Part shown: positions 28,734 to 34,866 of the stretch, one piece after another
Numbering within the stretch: position 1 is the first letter of the stretch
Layout of the letters: each line of letters starts with the position of its first letter
Origin: a virus
DNA: 34,866 nucleotides
Strand: one strand, 5' to 3'
IMG/VR virus record: IMGVR_UViG_3300032282_001777
Coordinates: 1-34,866 of that record
The notes under the pieces: model-generated
What the model saw: only the letters and a program-made list of their open reading frames with translations
Database searches by the model: none
What the model was told of the DNA's origin: nothing
Program-made: the position numbers and the translations under genes

Positions 28734-29129
28734 TTATTGCGAGGCCACGCCGTTTAGTTTCTCGATGGTGCGCAGACCACCAAGGCCTAGCATGCCCATA
28801 AGCACCGGCATCATTTCGCCAAGGTCTGCAGGGGAGATGTTAAGCGGATGGTTGAACATTGCCATCAGCAGCTTGCACACAGGCAGGCCGATCCAATTCC
28901 ATGCGCATGCGGTGCCGCAGATCCAGCCAATCGCTGGACGCCATCCAGAGACGAATACGCTTGAGCTTTTTGCTTCTTCTTGATTGACGCCGATCTGCGC
29001 CAGCTCGCCAGACTGCTGCAGTTTCAGCAGCTCGAGTTTTGCCGCAGCTGCATCAGCAGGATTCGGCCACAAACGATCGATGACTTTGCCGCCGATGTCG
29101 AGCGCGGCAGTGACTGGATCAAGCGCCAT
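28734..29129 (-). CDS. Holin of the 3TM type (131 aa)
   Basis: An N-terminal amphipathic region (PADAAAAKLELLKLQQSGEL) is followed by a hydrophobic domain with the family block SGWRPAIGWICGTACAWNW (about 61-79), then LPVCKLLMAMF and PVLMGMLGLGGLRTIEK. This is the three-transmembrane holin type also known from gene transfer agents. It would form the inner-membrane hole that releases the endolysin encoded just upstream; the two genes overlap by one base. Confidence 0.88.
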   Translation of the reverse strand: MALDPVTAALDIGGKVIDRLWPNPADAAAAKLELLKLQQSGELAQIGVNQEEAKSSSVFVSGWRPAIGWICGTACAWNWIGLPVCKLLMAMFNHPLNISPADLGEMMPVLMGMLGLGGLRTIEKLNGVASQ

Positions 29130-29602
29130 TAGTTATCCTCAGCTGCGTATTGAAGGTCTTTCGCTACACGCCTGGTCCATCCTTTTCCGAATTTTTCCCA
29201 GGTCGTGAGCGCAGTGTAATACATCAACCGTTCTGACGCGAAATTGAGCAGCACGTCATTGATGTCCTTCGATGCCAATTTAGCTGCACTGATTGGACCC
29301 CAATGGCCATCGTCTGCAACACCGATCGATGACTGCAGCTTGCGAATGGCTGTGCCGATGCCGGCGTTCACAGCAAAGTCGAATACCTGGAATTTAATGG
29401 CAGGATGCGCGTCACCGAGCTTGTCCCAGTAATCGCGCTTGTAGATCGCCTTGGCGTCATCAACGGTGAGACGTGCGATGTTTACCGTTGGATATGCGGC
29501 CCTACTGATTCCGAATTTAGTTTCGCCACCAGGGTCTGCAGGATTGTTGACATAGCCGCCTTCGTGTCCAATGAGGCGGTCAAAGGCAACGTCGAAATTC
29601 AT
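29129..29602 (-). CDS. GH108 endolysin (N-acetylmuramidase, 157 aa)
   Basis: GHEGGYVNNPADPGGETKFG begins at residue 12, with catalytic Glu14 and the family GGETK-GI loop. The middle has the DYWDKLG and FDFAVNAGIGTAIRKLQ helices, and the C-terminus is the peptidoglycan-binding part with LMYYTALTTWEKFGKGWTRR. Complete length for single-unit GH108 lysozymes. No signal peptide or N-terminal membrane anchor is present, so release depends on the holin. The start overlaps the stop of the 74-residue membrane protein. Confidence 0.95.
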   Translation of the reverse strand: MNFDVAFDRLIGHEGGYVNNPADPGGETKFGISRAAYPTVNIARLTVDDAKAIYKRDYWDKLGDAHPAIKFQVFDFAVNAGIGTAIRKLQSSIGVADDGHWGPISAAKLASKDINDVLLNFASERLMYYTALTTWEKFGKGWTRRVAKDLQYAAEDN

Positions 29603-29823
29603 AGCTTGTCCTGTTTCTTATCCAGCTTGTTGAAGATCTCGCGCAACAGGCTTTTGATCTCGTCAATGTCATCCTTGAAATCTTCTTTTGTCACGTAGGT
29701 CAATGGCATTTTGCGCACGTCAGAGTCGAGCCGTTCAAGCGACGACGTAATCGATCGCAACGTCCAGCCACCAAAGCAGGCAGCGATTCCGACAGCGATA
29801 TTGAATAGTACCTGATAGTCCAT
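29599..29823 (-). CDS. Small membrane protein with coiled coil, lysis cassette (74 aa)
   Basis: One transmembrane helix (residues about 5-21, LFNIAVGIAACFGGWTL) and a charged helix to the end (YVTKEDFKDDIDEIKSLLRE). This is a common companion of phage endolysins, directly upstream and overlapping the endolysin gene. It may be a second holin/antiholin or a short inner-membrane spanin-like protein; a matching lipoprotein spanin was not found. AAGG lies before the ATG. Confidence 0.75.
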   Translation of the reverse strand: MDYQVLFNIAVGIAACFGGWTLRSITSSLERLDSDVRKMPLTYVTKEDFKDDIDEIKSLLREIFNKLDKKQDKL

Positions 29824-29831
29824 GACGTGCC

Positions 29832-30494
29832 TTATTCGTACATGATGTTGACTGAGCCAGCATCGAATGTATCGGTGCCGTTGACAGTTGTAATGCGAAC
29901 AATACTCAATGCGCCAGCCAATGCTTTATGGCCAGCAATCGAATCATACCTGGCGCTTGCAGATTCACCGATGCCGCCTTGCAGAGCCCATGTGTTGGTT
30001 GAAGCGTCGACAAGCGTCAAAATATAAGCACCACTTCTAGTGACGTTTGCTGCCGCGCCATCGTAAAGGTCAAATCCAGCGGAATGGTTAGCAATGACAG
30101 CGCCGACAGCGTTAAGAATACCCAAGGATGACCCAACATAGCCTGTTGTTTCTACGCCTCCAGATGGGCCGATGCGCACCCGCATTTGTGACGTGCCGCT
30201 AGTGCTAACGCCAGCAAACGAGATTGTGACTCGCTTTACCCAAGAAGGAATGTTGGTAAAGTCTTTTGATGTGCCACTTGTAGTTGCTAGTGCAGTGGCT
30301 TGTGTAAATGGCTGAGTGAGCTTTGCTGGCGTGACGTTGCTGTCAGCAATAAATGACGCAGTGATGCCTTGATTGCCAATATTTGACAATGCAGCGCCAG
30401 AGGCAAGTTTGATCGCCGTGACAGAAAGGTTTACTAGATTGGCGGTGTCGATTGTTGCTGCTTCAATCATCGACCCTGTGACTTTTGTGGTCAT
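29832..30494 (-). CDS. Tail fibre protein, distal or accessory (220 aa)
   Basis: Residues 1-60 (MTTKVTGSMIEAATIDTANL then SVTAIKLASGAALSNIG) are a repeat-like fibre shaft. From about 75, FTNIPSWVKRVTISFAGVST begins a beta domain (ending ALQGGIGESASARY) common at phage fibre tips. AGGAAA precedes the ATG. It lies after a fibre-assembly chaperone gene, and so forms with the T7-type fibre gene a two-part adhesion unit. Receptor unknown. Confidence 0.75.
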   Translation of the reverse strand: MTTKVTGSMIEAATIDTANLVNLSVTAIKLASGAALSNIGNQGITASFIADSNVTPAKLTQPFTQATALATTSGTSKDFTNIPSWVKRVTISFAGVSTSGTSQMRVRIGPSGGVETTGYVGSSLGILNAVGAVIANHSAGFDLYDGAAANVTRSGAYILTLVDASTNTWALQGGIGESASARYDSIAGHKALAGALSIVRITTVNGTDTFDAGSVNIMYE

Positions 30495-30506
30495 AGAATT
30501 TCCTGC

Positions 30507-30839
30507 TTAAAGAGTTGAAGCCAGCACAAACAAATCGTGCAGCGCGGTTTCAGATACGTTTAACGCAGCTGCCATGGCCAGTACCTGTGGGTGGTTTTCT
30601 TCAAATGAAGTGGCGTATTCCCACCAGTCCTTCAGGTCTTGATCGCCAGCAGCAACGCCTGCTTCAACGGAGCTGCGTAGATTAGCTGATGTCAGAGCCT
30701 GACGAATTTGTCTTGGAGAAACAACTATTGGCTGTTGCACCATATTAGCTGCAGTAGCAGTCAGTGCGTCGATTTCTTCCTGAGTTAGTTCGATCTCAGT
30801 GACGACGCCAGTTTGAACATCTATTTCTGTGCGATGCAT
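30507..30839 (-). CDS. Tail fibre assembly chaperone-like protein (110 aa)
   Basis: The N-terminal strand (TEIDVQTGVVTEIELTQEEI) is followed by SPRQIRQALTSANLRSSVEA, DQDLKDWWEYATSFEENHPQ and a final LNVSETALHDLFVLAS. The RQ-R-AL...VE......W......HP.V..........LD.LF ending is typical of proteins encoded between phage fibre genes and thought to help fibre folding or attachment. A small measuring protein is an alternative. Confidence 0.7.
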   Translation of the reverse strand: MHRTEIDVQTGVVTEIELTQEEIDALTATAANMVQQPIVVSPRQIRQALTSANLRSSVEAGVAAGDQDLKDWWEYATSFEENHPQVLAMAAALNVSETALHDLFVLASTL

Positions 30840-30849
30840 GTTTCACCAA

Positions 30850-31998
30850 TTAGCGAGTGCGGATAACGTAAGTAGAGCCGTTTTGATATACGACTGCGAA
30901 AGTTCCAGAGCTGGTTGATGAAATTGTGGAAACATTATAATAGCCAGCAGTTAAGCCAGAGAGCGTTATTGTTCCACCCGTAACATTGAGAATGCGAAAT
31001 TCAACAGCAAACCCATTGGCGACTGTAATGCCGTAGCCAGCAGCAATAGTGGCAAGAGATGCAGTGCTAATCGAGTATGTTGTGTTGCTCGCGTTTTCAA
31101 CGATCAATGAATACGTTAAATAATCATCTGGGGTGAGTGTAATTCCAGTAGGTGAATACGCAGGAGACGTAAATCTGTAACCGCCGTTAAAATATGGCCT
31201 ACCCAAATTCGTCCAACCCAACCCAGGGTATGACATCTTTTGAGCCGTTACACTCCCATTAGCAGGAACGCCGGTTGCCATCGTTGTGCCGTAGCGCACA
31301 AAAATCAAAGCAGCAGAAGGAGGTGCCGCGAAAAAATTTAATGTCGTGTTGTTGGTTCCATTGAGGTAGTAATCACTTGTTGACCGTTGACGCACGCCAT
31401 TAACAAACACTTCTACGTTCGCAACAGCAGCCACTGCGTTTGTTAATGTAAAAGCAGTTGTTGATCCGTTTCCTGTGAAATTATTCACGGTAAATCCGTA
31501 TGAACCAGCGGCCTGATAATAGGTGGCAGGATCTATATTTGTTAGGCCAGATCCACCTGCATTCCATCCAATCATATATCCGGCATAAGGAGACGGTAAA
31601 TCAGTGCTAATAGAAGCCGATGTTGTAACTGGAAGCTTAATTGTGCGATCGCTAACCTCAGCAATCTGCTGGGTCATCATGGTCAATTTGTCTAAAGCAC
31701 GCTCGTGCGTCTGAGCAGGAAACGGGTCATTCGGCTGATAATCAGTTTCTTGAGTGTAAGGCACTTGCCTGACGATGAGGACAGTTGTCCCGATTGCTGG
31801 CGCAGCAGTACAAGTAATTGACCCGCCAGTAGACGAACCTGCACCAATCACGCTGTAGTCGGTCCCATACGTTAGAGCTGTGTCATCAAGATAAACGATT
31901 AAATCTGTTGCCGAAATAAACGGATAGGGAAACGGAAACAATACTGTTGCCGAATCCCCTGTATACGAAATTTTGTTTGTGGTTGTGCTGACGGTCAT
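30850..31998 (-). CDS. T7-type tail fibre protein (382 aa)
   Basis: Residues 1-130 are the T7 gp17-like N-terminal tail-attachment domain: VLFPFPYPFISATDLIVYLD, YGTDYSVIGAGSSTGGSIT, VRQVPYTQETDYQPNDPFPA and ERALDKLTMMTQQIAEVSDR. Residues about 165-240 are a second beta domain (FTVNNFTGNGSTTAFTLTNA, VEVFVNGVRQ). The C-terminus is variable and Ser/Thr-rich. It would project from the nozzle and bind the host surface. GGAGAG precedes the ATG. Shorter than T7 gp17 (553 aa). Confidence 0.88.
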   Translation of the reverse strand: MTVSTTTNKISYTGDSATVLFPFPYPFISATDLIVYLDDTALTYGTDYSVIGAGSSTGGSITCTAAPAIGTTVLIVRQVPYTQETDYQPNDPFPAQTHERALDKLTMMTQQIAEVSDRTIKLPVTTSASISTDLPSPYAGYMIGWNAGGSGLTNIDPATYYQAAGSYGFTVNNFTGNGSTTAFTLTNAVAAVANVEVFVNGVRQRSTSDYYLNGTNNTTLNFFAAPPSAALIFVRYGTTMATGVPANGSVTAQKMSYPGLGWTNLGRPYFNGGYRFTSPAYSPTGITLTPDDYLTYSLIVENASNTTYSISTASLATIAAGYGITVANGFAVEFRILNVTGGTITLSGLTAGYYNVSTISSTSSGTFAVVYQNGSTYVIRTR

Positions 31999-32001
31999 CT
32001 G

Positions 32002-34659
32002 TTACTCTCCAACAGCATGTTCAATATTTGGCATGCGCATACCCTCGATGCCGGTTCCAGGTTGCCACCAATACTGCTGGCCAAATTCGCGCTCTGATCG
32101 ACGCTGCATGTTCGCCAAATAGCCAGGCGAAAAATACTCTTGCATGTCATGAAATATTATATGGTCGAGGGCTGCTTTTGCATACCAAAGACTAGCGCCA
32201 GGGGTGTTGCCTTTTACGAAACGCGTAAGCTCTGCACCAAAGTTTGTGTCCTTGCCCTGCGCCGCCTGCACTAGATTTCCTTGAGTGAGATTGAAGGCAT
32301 CTTCAACCAGGCCGCCCACTGGCCCGACCACGCTGCCGAATAGGCTGTTCTGCCCACTCTGTGTTGCGCCTGAGAATAGAAAGTCACCATACAAACCAAG
32401 CGCGCCACCCTTCAGCATAGCGGCCATACTGTTTCTGATTCCGTATGGTTGCGCGGGATTGTAATTGCGCACGTCTTTTCCTGAGAGCAGGTCATTGATC
32501 GTCTGAGCAACGGCACCCAATACCGTGGTGGCGACAACCAGCGTGCCGATGTATTTTGCCTTGCTCATTGCGCCTTCTTCGGCCCAGGCGCGCTTTAGGT
32601 GGCGAGTGATCATTGCCAATGGGAATGACTTGAACAGGAAAAACGAACGGGTCAGCTCGCCCTTCCAGGTGCCGCGCTCCATGCCAGCGCCCGTAATAAA
32701 TCGGTCGCTCATGCCCGGTCTGATGACGGCCATGTCGGTTTCTTCGCCAACGACTCCCAATAGCCGCAGGACGGCATCCATGCGGATTTTGTTGGGCAAG
32801 TTAGTAATCTGTTCGTCAAAGGTCTTAGACCAGTCTGCGACAGACTGAGCGCGCTCCTGAGCTGTCATCGTGTGCATTTTGTTGATGGCTTGGATCTTGG
32901 CCTGTTTCTCAGCATTGATCTTGGCAGCTTCTGCCTGGACGATAGGATCGAGCCTGGCTGGGTCGATTTGCATGATCGATTCAGGCGTCAGCACGCCATT
33001 GCCGGCACCCCAGTTTTCCAGGTTGGCTAGTTTCCAGACAGCCCAATCGATGTCGGTAATTCCCTTGGATAGCAGGATGCGGTGATCTGTCGAATCTAGG
33101 TCAGTCAGTTTGTCGTATTTGCCTGCCATCTCGCCAAGCGCAGACATGTAGGTAACGCCAAACGCCCTGCGTCGAGCGCCGTCTAGCGCCTCAAGGCCTG
33201 ACATGCGCATCACGGTGCTGGCCATTTTTGACGACCAGGTGGGTCCAAGATTGTCCTGACCCCAGCGATTCAGGTGAGAGAGCATCGTATCGACGCCCAG
33301 GCCTGCACGGTGTGCCAGGTTTGCTTCTGTGCCGTTTGTCGGGTTAAGCGCTGAAAGCTCGTTACGTGCCAGCTGTATCTCAGGCAGGTTGTTAAGGCGT
33401 GCCGTCAGGTGCAGCGTAGCCTCGTCGGTCAGCGCTGTTACCGCGGCAGACCCAAGGCGTGACGCGATCAGCCAGTTGCGCAGTGTGTCGAACGTCTTGG
33501 ATAGCGACACATTCGCTATTGGCTGAGTCTTGCCGGTGACGAAGTCATACAAGCTGGAGAGCTTGATCGCTTCCTGCTGTGCGCGCGCCGTCTCTTCTGG
33601 CGACAGCAATGCCGCATCCTGCAGCTGCTTCTCCAACATCAGCTTAAACGTGGCGTCTGCATTCGGGCCATAAGATTCCAGCATCCCGATCTCTTTCGAG
33701 AGTCGATCGACGTGGCCGGTAATCACGCCCCACAGAGACTTGTCGCCATACTTGGTCTGATATTCGAGGTAGCTGTCTGCATCCTTGTAGTGGATCTCAC
33801 GGTGTGCTGCGTTTCGGTTTGCCAGCATCGAGGAGCTTTGAGCGCCTGATGGCTGCATGTCTGATATGCCGCCAGTGGCCAATGTCATCCAGGCATTACG
33901 CAGGAAATCGATGACCTGCTGGTCATTCATCGGGGTGCCGTCGTCGTTCAGATACTTGGAACGATCGAGTAGCGGATAGGTGTCAGAAACCCACGTGTCA
34001 CGGCCGGCAGCTGAGATCTTTACCTGGCTATGATGCTGAGGCACCGCCCAGTTTTCGAGCTTGCCGATTTTGCCGCCCAACGTATTGAACTGCGTGCGCA
34101 GTTGGTCAGATACATCGCGCCAGGCCTGGCCCCCCTTATCGATTTCAGCATTACCAGTCTGCTCACCAAAGATGGCTTTGGTCAAAAGACGAATGCCCTC
34201 GTTGCTTTCAAAGAAGCCAAAGAATTTTGGAGACACCGCTGTGAAAGTGTCCACCAGTTGGCGTATGGCGTTTGCACGCACAGCAGCGCTGCGGGTTTCT
34301 ACGGATAGCGTGTTGCTCTTGTTATCGGCAGTGAATACCAATGTGCGCCTCAGCGCTTCCAGGCCTGACATGCCTTTGGTGACTGCATCATTGATGAAAT
34401 TCTCCAGGCGATCGTGCGCCTGAATGGTCAGCATCACCCTGCGCTTTTTAAGCTCTGCTTCTTGGACCAGCTCTTGAGCTGCTAGTTGTGCGGCCTGCTG
34501 CAGTCTTTGATCTGCAGTCATTGCACGGAATGCGACGGGATCTTGTGCCGCCATAAAGCGCATATTCTTCAGAATGCGCTGCTCTATGCCTTTGGCCTCT
34601 TCCTGGGAAATTTGCCGGCCGATCGCCTGTGAGACTGCCTGAACACATCTAGCTTTCAT
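32002..34659 (-). CDS. Large ejected virion protein, LPD38-like (885 aa)
   Basis: Mostly helical. It starts ARCVQAVSQAIGRQISQEEA and ends with a block I recognise from large phage internal proteins: TPGASLWYAKAALDHIIFHD, MQEYFSPGYLANMQRRSERE, FGQQYWWQPG. A hydrophobic stretch near residues 700-725 (IGTLVVATTVLGAVAQTI), with Gly-rich hydrophobic helices to about residue 790, could insert in the cell envelope. By position and size it is an ejection protein that could line a DNA-entry channel. GAGGG precedes the ATG. Confidence 0.75.
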   Translation of the reverse strand: MKARCVQAVSQAIGRQISQEEAKGIEQRILKNMRFMAAQDPVAFRAMTADQRLQQAAQLAAQELVQEAELKKRRVMLTIQAHDRLENFINDAVTKGMSGLEALRRTLVFTADNKSNTLSVETRSAAVRANAIRQLVDTFTAVSPKFFGFFESNEGIRLLTKAIFGEQTGNAEIDKGGQAWRDVSDQLRTQFNTLGGKIGKLENWAVPQHHSQVKISAAGRDTWVSDTYPLLDRSKYLNDDGTPMNDQQVIDFLRNAWMTLATGGISDMQPSGAQSSSMLANRNAAHREIHYKDADSYLEYQTKYGDKSLWGVITGHVDRLSKEIGMLESYGPNADATFKLMLEKQLQDAALLSPEETARAQQEAIKLSSLYDFVTGKTQPIANVSLSKTFDTLRNWLIASRLGSAAVTALTDEATLHLTARLNNLPEIQLARNELSALNPTNGTEANLAHRAGLGVDTMLSHLNRWGQDNLGPTWSSKMASTVMRMSGLEALDGARRRAFGVTYMSALGEMAGKYDKLTDLDSTDHRILLSKGITDIDWAVWKLANLENWGAGNGVLTPESIMQIDPARLDPIVQAEAAKINAEKQAKIQAINKMHTMTAQERAQSVADWSKTFDEQITNLPNKIRMDAVLRLLGVVGEETDMAVIRPGMSDRFITGAGMERGTWKGELTRSFFLFKSFPLAMITRHLKRAWAEEGAMSKAKYIGTLVVATTVLGAVAQTINDLLSGKDVRNYNPAQPYGIRNSMAAMLKGGALGLYGDFLFSGATQSGQNSLFGSVVGPVGGLVEDAFNLTQGNLVQAAQGKDTNFGAELTRFVKGNTPGASLWYAKAALDHIIFHDMQEYFSPGYLANMQRRSEREFGQQYWWQPGTGIEGMRMPNIEHAVGE

Positions 34660-34662
34660 TGA

Positions 34663-34866
34663 TTACCCTCGAAGAGCGCATGCGACTGCAGCGTCGAAGC
34701 CTTGTGAATCCTGCTCCGCTTTTGCGATTTCCGCATCAGCCTTTTCAAGCGCATATCGTGCAGGAACGAGCAGGCCGTCGTCCTGTTGAATTTCCATATT
34801 TGGCTTGTCTGCTAGTGCAGCGTCAGTGCGCGATTGTTCTAGCTTGGCTCGTACAGCCTCAACGTC
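34663..34866 (-). CDS. C-terminal fragment of a large virion protein (68 codons)
   Basis: An open frame enters from the right edge and ends at TAA 34663, three bases before the next start. The sequence is helical and charged (ALEKADAEIAKAEQDSQGFD) and ends AAVACALRG. That ending (F-AAV-C-LR) is what I recall from large polyvalent phage proteins, so it may be the C-terminus of the gene cut at the left edge. The two edges joined directly are not in frame. Confidence 0.65.
   Translation of the reverse strand, partial: DVEAVRAKLEQSRTDAALADKPNMEIQQDDGLLVPARYALEKADAEIAKAEQDSQGFDAAVACALRG

Noticed and set aside
29599-29823. Inner-membrane spanin (Rz) gene
   Set aside because: The topology fits loosely (one membrane helix plus coiled coil), but it is short and no outer-membrane lipoprotein partner with a lipobox was found nearby.
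32002-34659. Phage-encoded virion or T7-type RNA polymerase
   Set aside because: The very large proteins lack polymerase motifs that I can recognise; the 885-residue protein ends in an internal-virion-protein pattern instead.
1-34866. CRISPR array, insertion sequence or transposase
   Set aside because: No regularly spaced repeats with unique spacers, no transposase motifs and no terminal inverted repeats were found on reading both strands.
1-34866. Terminal direct repeats showing a finished circular or terminally redundant genome
   Set aside because: The first and last about 60 bases share no meaningful identity, so circularity rests on gene order only.

Overview
The window is almost entirely one temperate podovirus-type phage genome (short-tailed, T7-like neck, nozzle and internal virion proteins, with integrase and CI/Cro switch). 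I see no host chromosomal genes. The closest architecture I can recall is that of temperate podophages of Betaproteobacteria such as BcepC6B and BPP-1 (Bbp19-like protein, head-tail connector portal, tail tubular A and B, large ejected proteins). Base composition is roughly balanced by eye. The 3' half of a tRNA-Asn gene kept at the attachment site has a proteobacterial look. A betaproteobacterial host is an inference, not something the sequence proves.

Layout. A divergent switch lies at about 22.35-22.41 kb. Leftward from it (minus strand) run cro-like, rusA, ssb, a replication initiator-like gene, a DnaC-like helicase loader, small genes, terminase small subunit, a 30-residue membrane peptide, terminase large subunit, portal, Bbp19-like protein, scaffold, major capsid, a decoration-like protein, small virion proteins, a fibre, tail tubular A, tail tubular B (nozzle), two GNAT-like proteins, a cupin-like protein, a gp14-like core protein, a 911-residue virion protein with a lysozyme domain, and the 5' part of a large metallopeptidase-bearing polyvalent protein that runs off the left edge. 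The right part of the window continues the same minus-strand series: the C-terminus of a large protein entering from the right edge, an 885-residue ejected protein, a T7-type tail fibre, a fibre chaperone, a second fibre, a small membrane protein, endolysin, holin, and three late accessory genes (zincin, metallophosphoesterase, DUF3310). A minus-strand intrinsic terminator at about 26.80 kb closes the series.

Rightward from the switch (plus strand) run the CI-like repressor, two small unknown genes, a YqaJ/lambda-exo type nuclease, an Erf-type annealing protein, three very small overlapping genes including a membrane peptide, an excisionase-like HTH gene, the attP site, the tyrosine integrase, and one unknown gene that meets the late series tail to tail at about 27.23 kb.

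The integrase and an apparently intact attP are internal, and phage genes fill both sides to the window edges. The sequence therefore looks like an excised or virion genome, opened inside the large polyvalent gene, rather than an integrated prophage. Joining the two window ends directly is out of frame, so some sequence is probably missing between them.

The most notable structures are: a cluster of six GCTAGC palindromes at helical spacing plus a hexanucleotide tract inside the replication gene (candidate origin); a 20-bp direct repeat on each side of the tRNA-derived attP core; a hairpin able to cover the ribosome binding site of the replication gene; two copies of the same lysozyme family, one in the virion and one for lysis; and small overlapping membrane-peptide genes. 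No stretch longer than about 175 bases lacks a gene.
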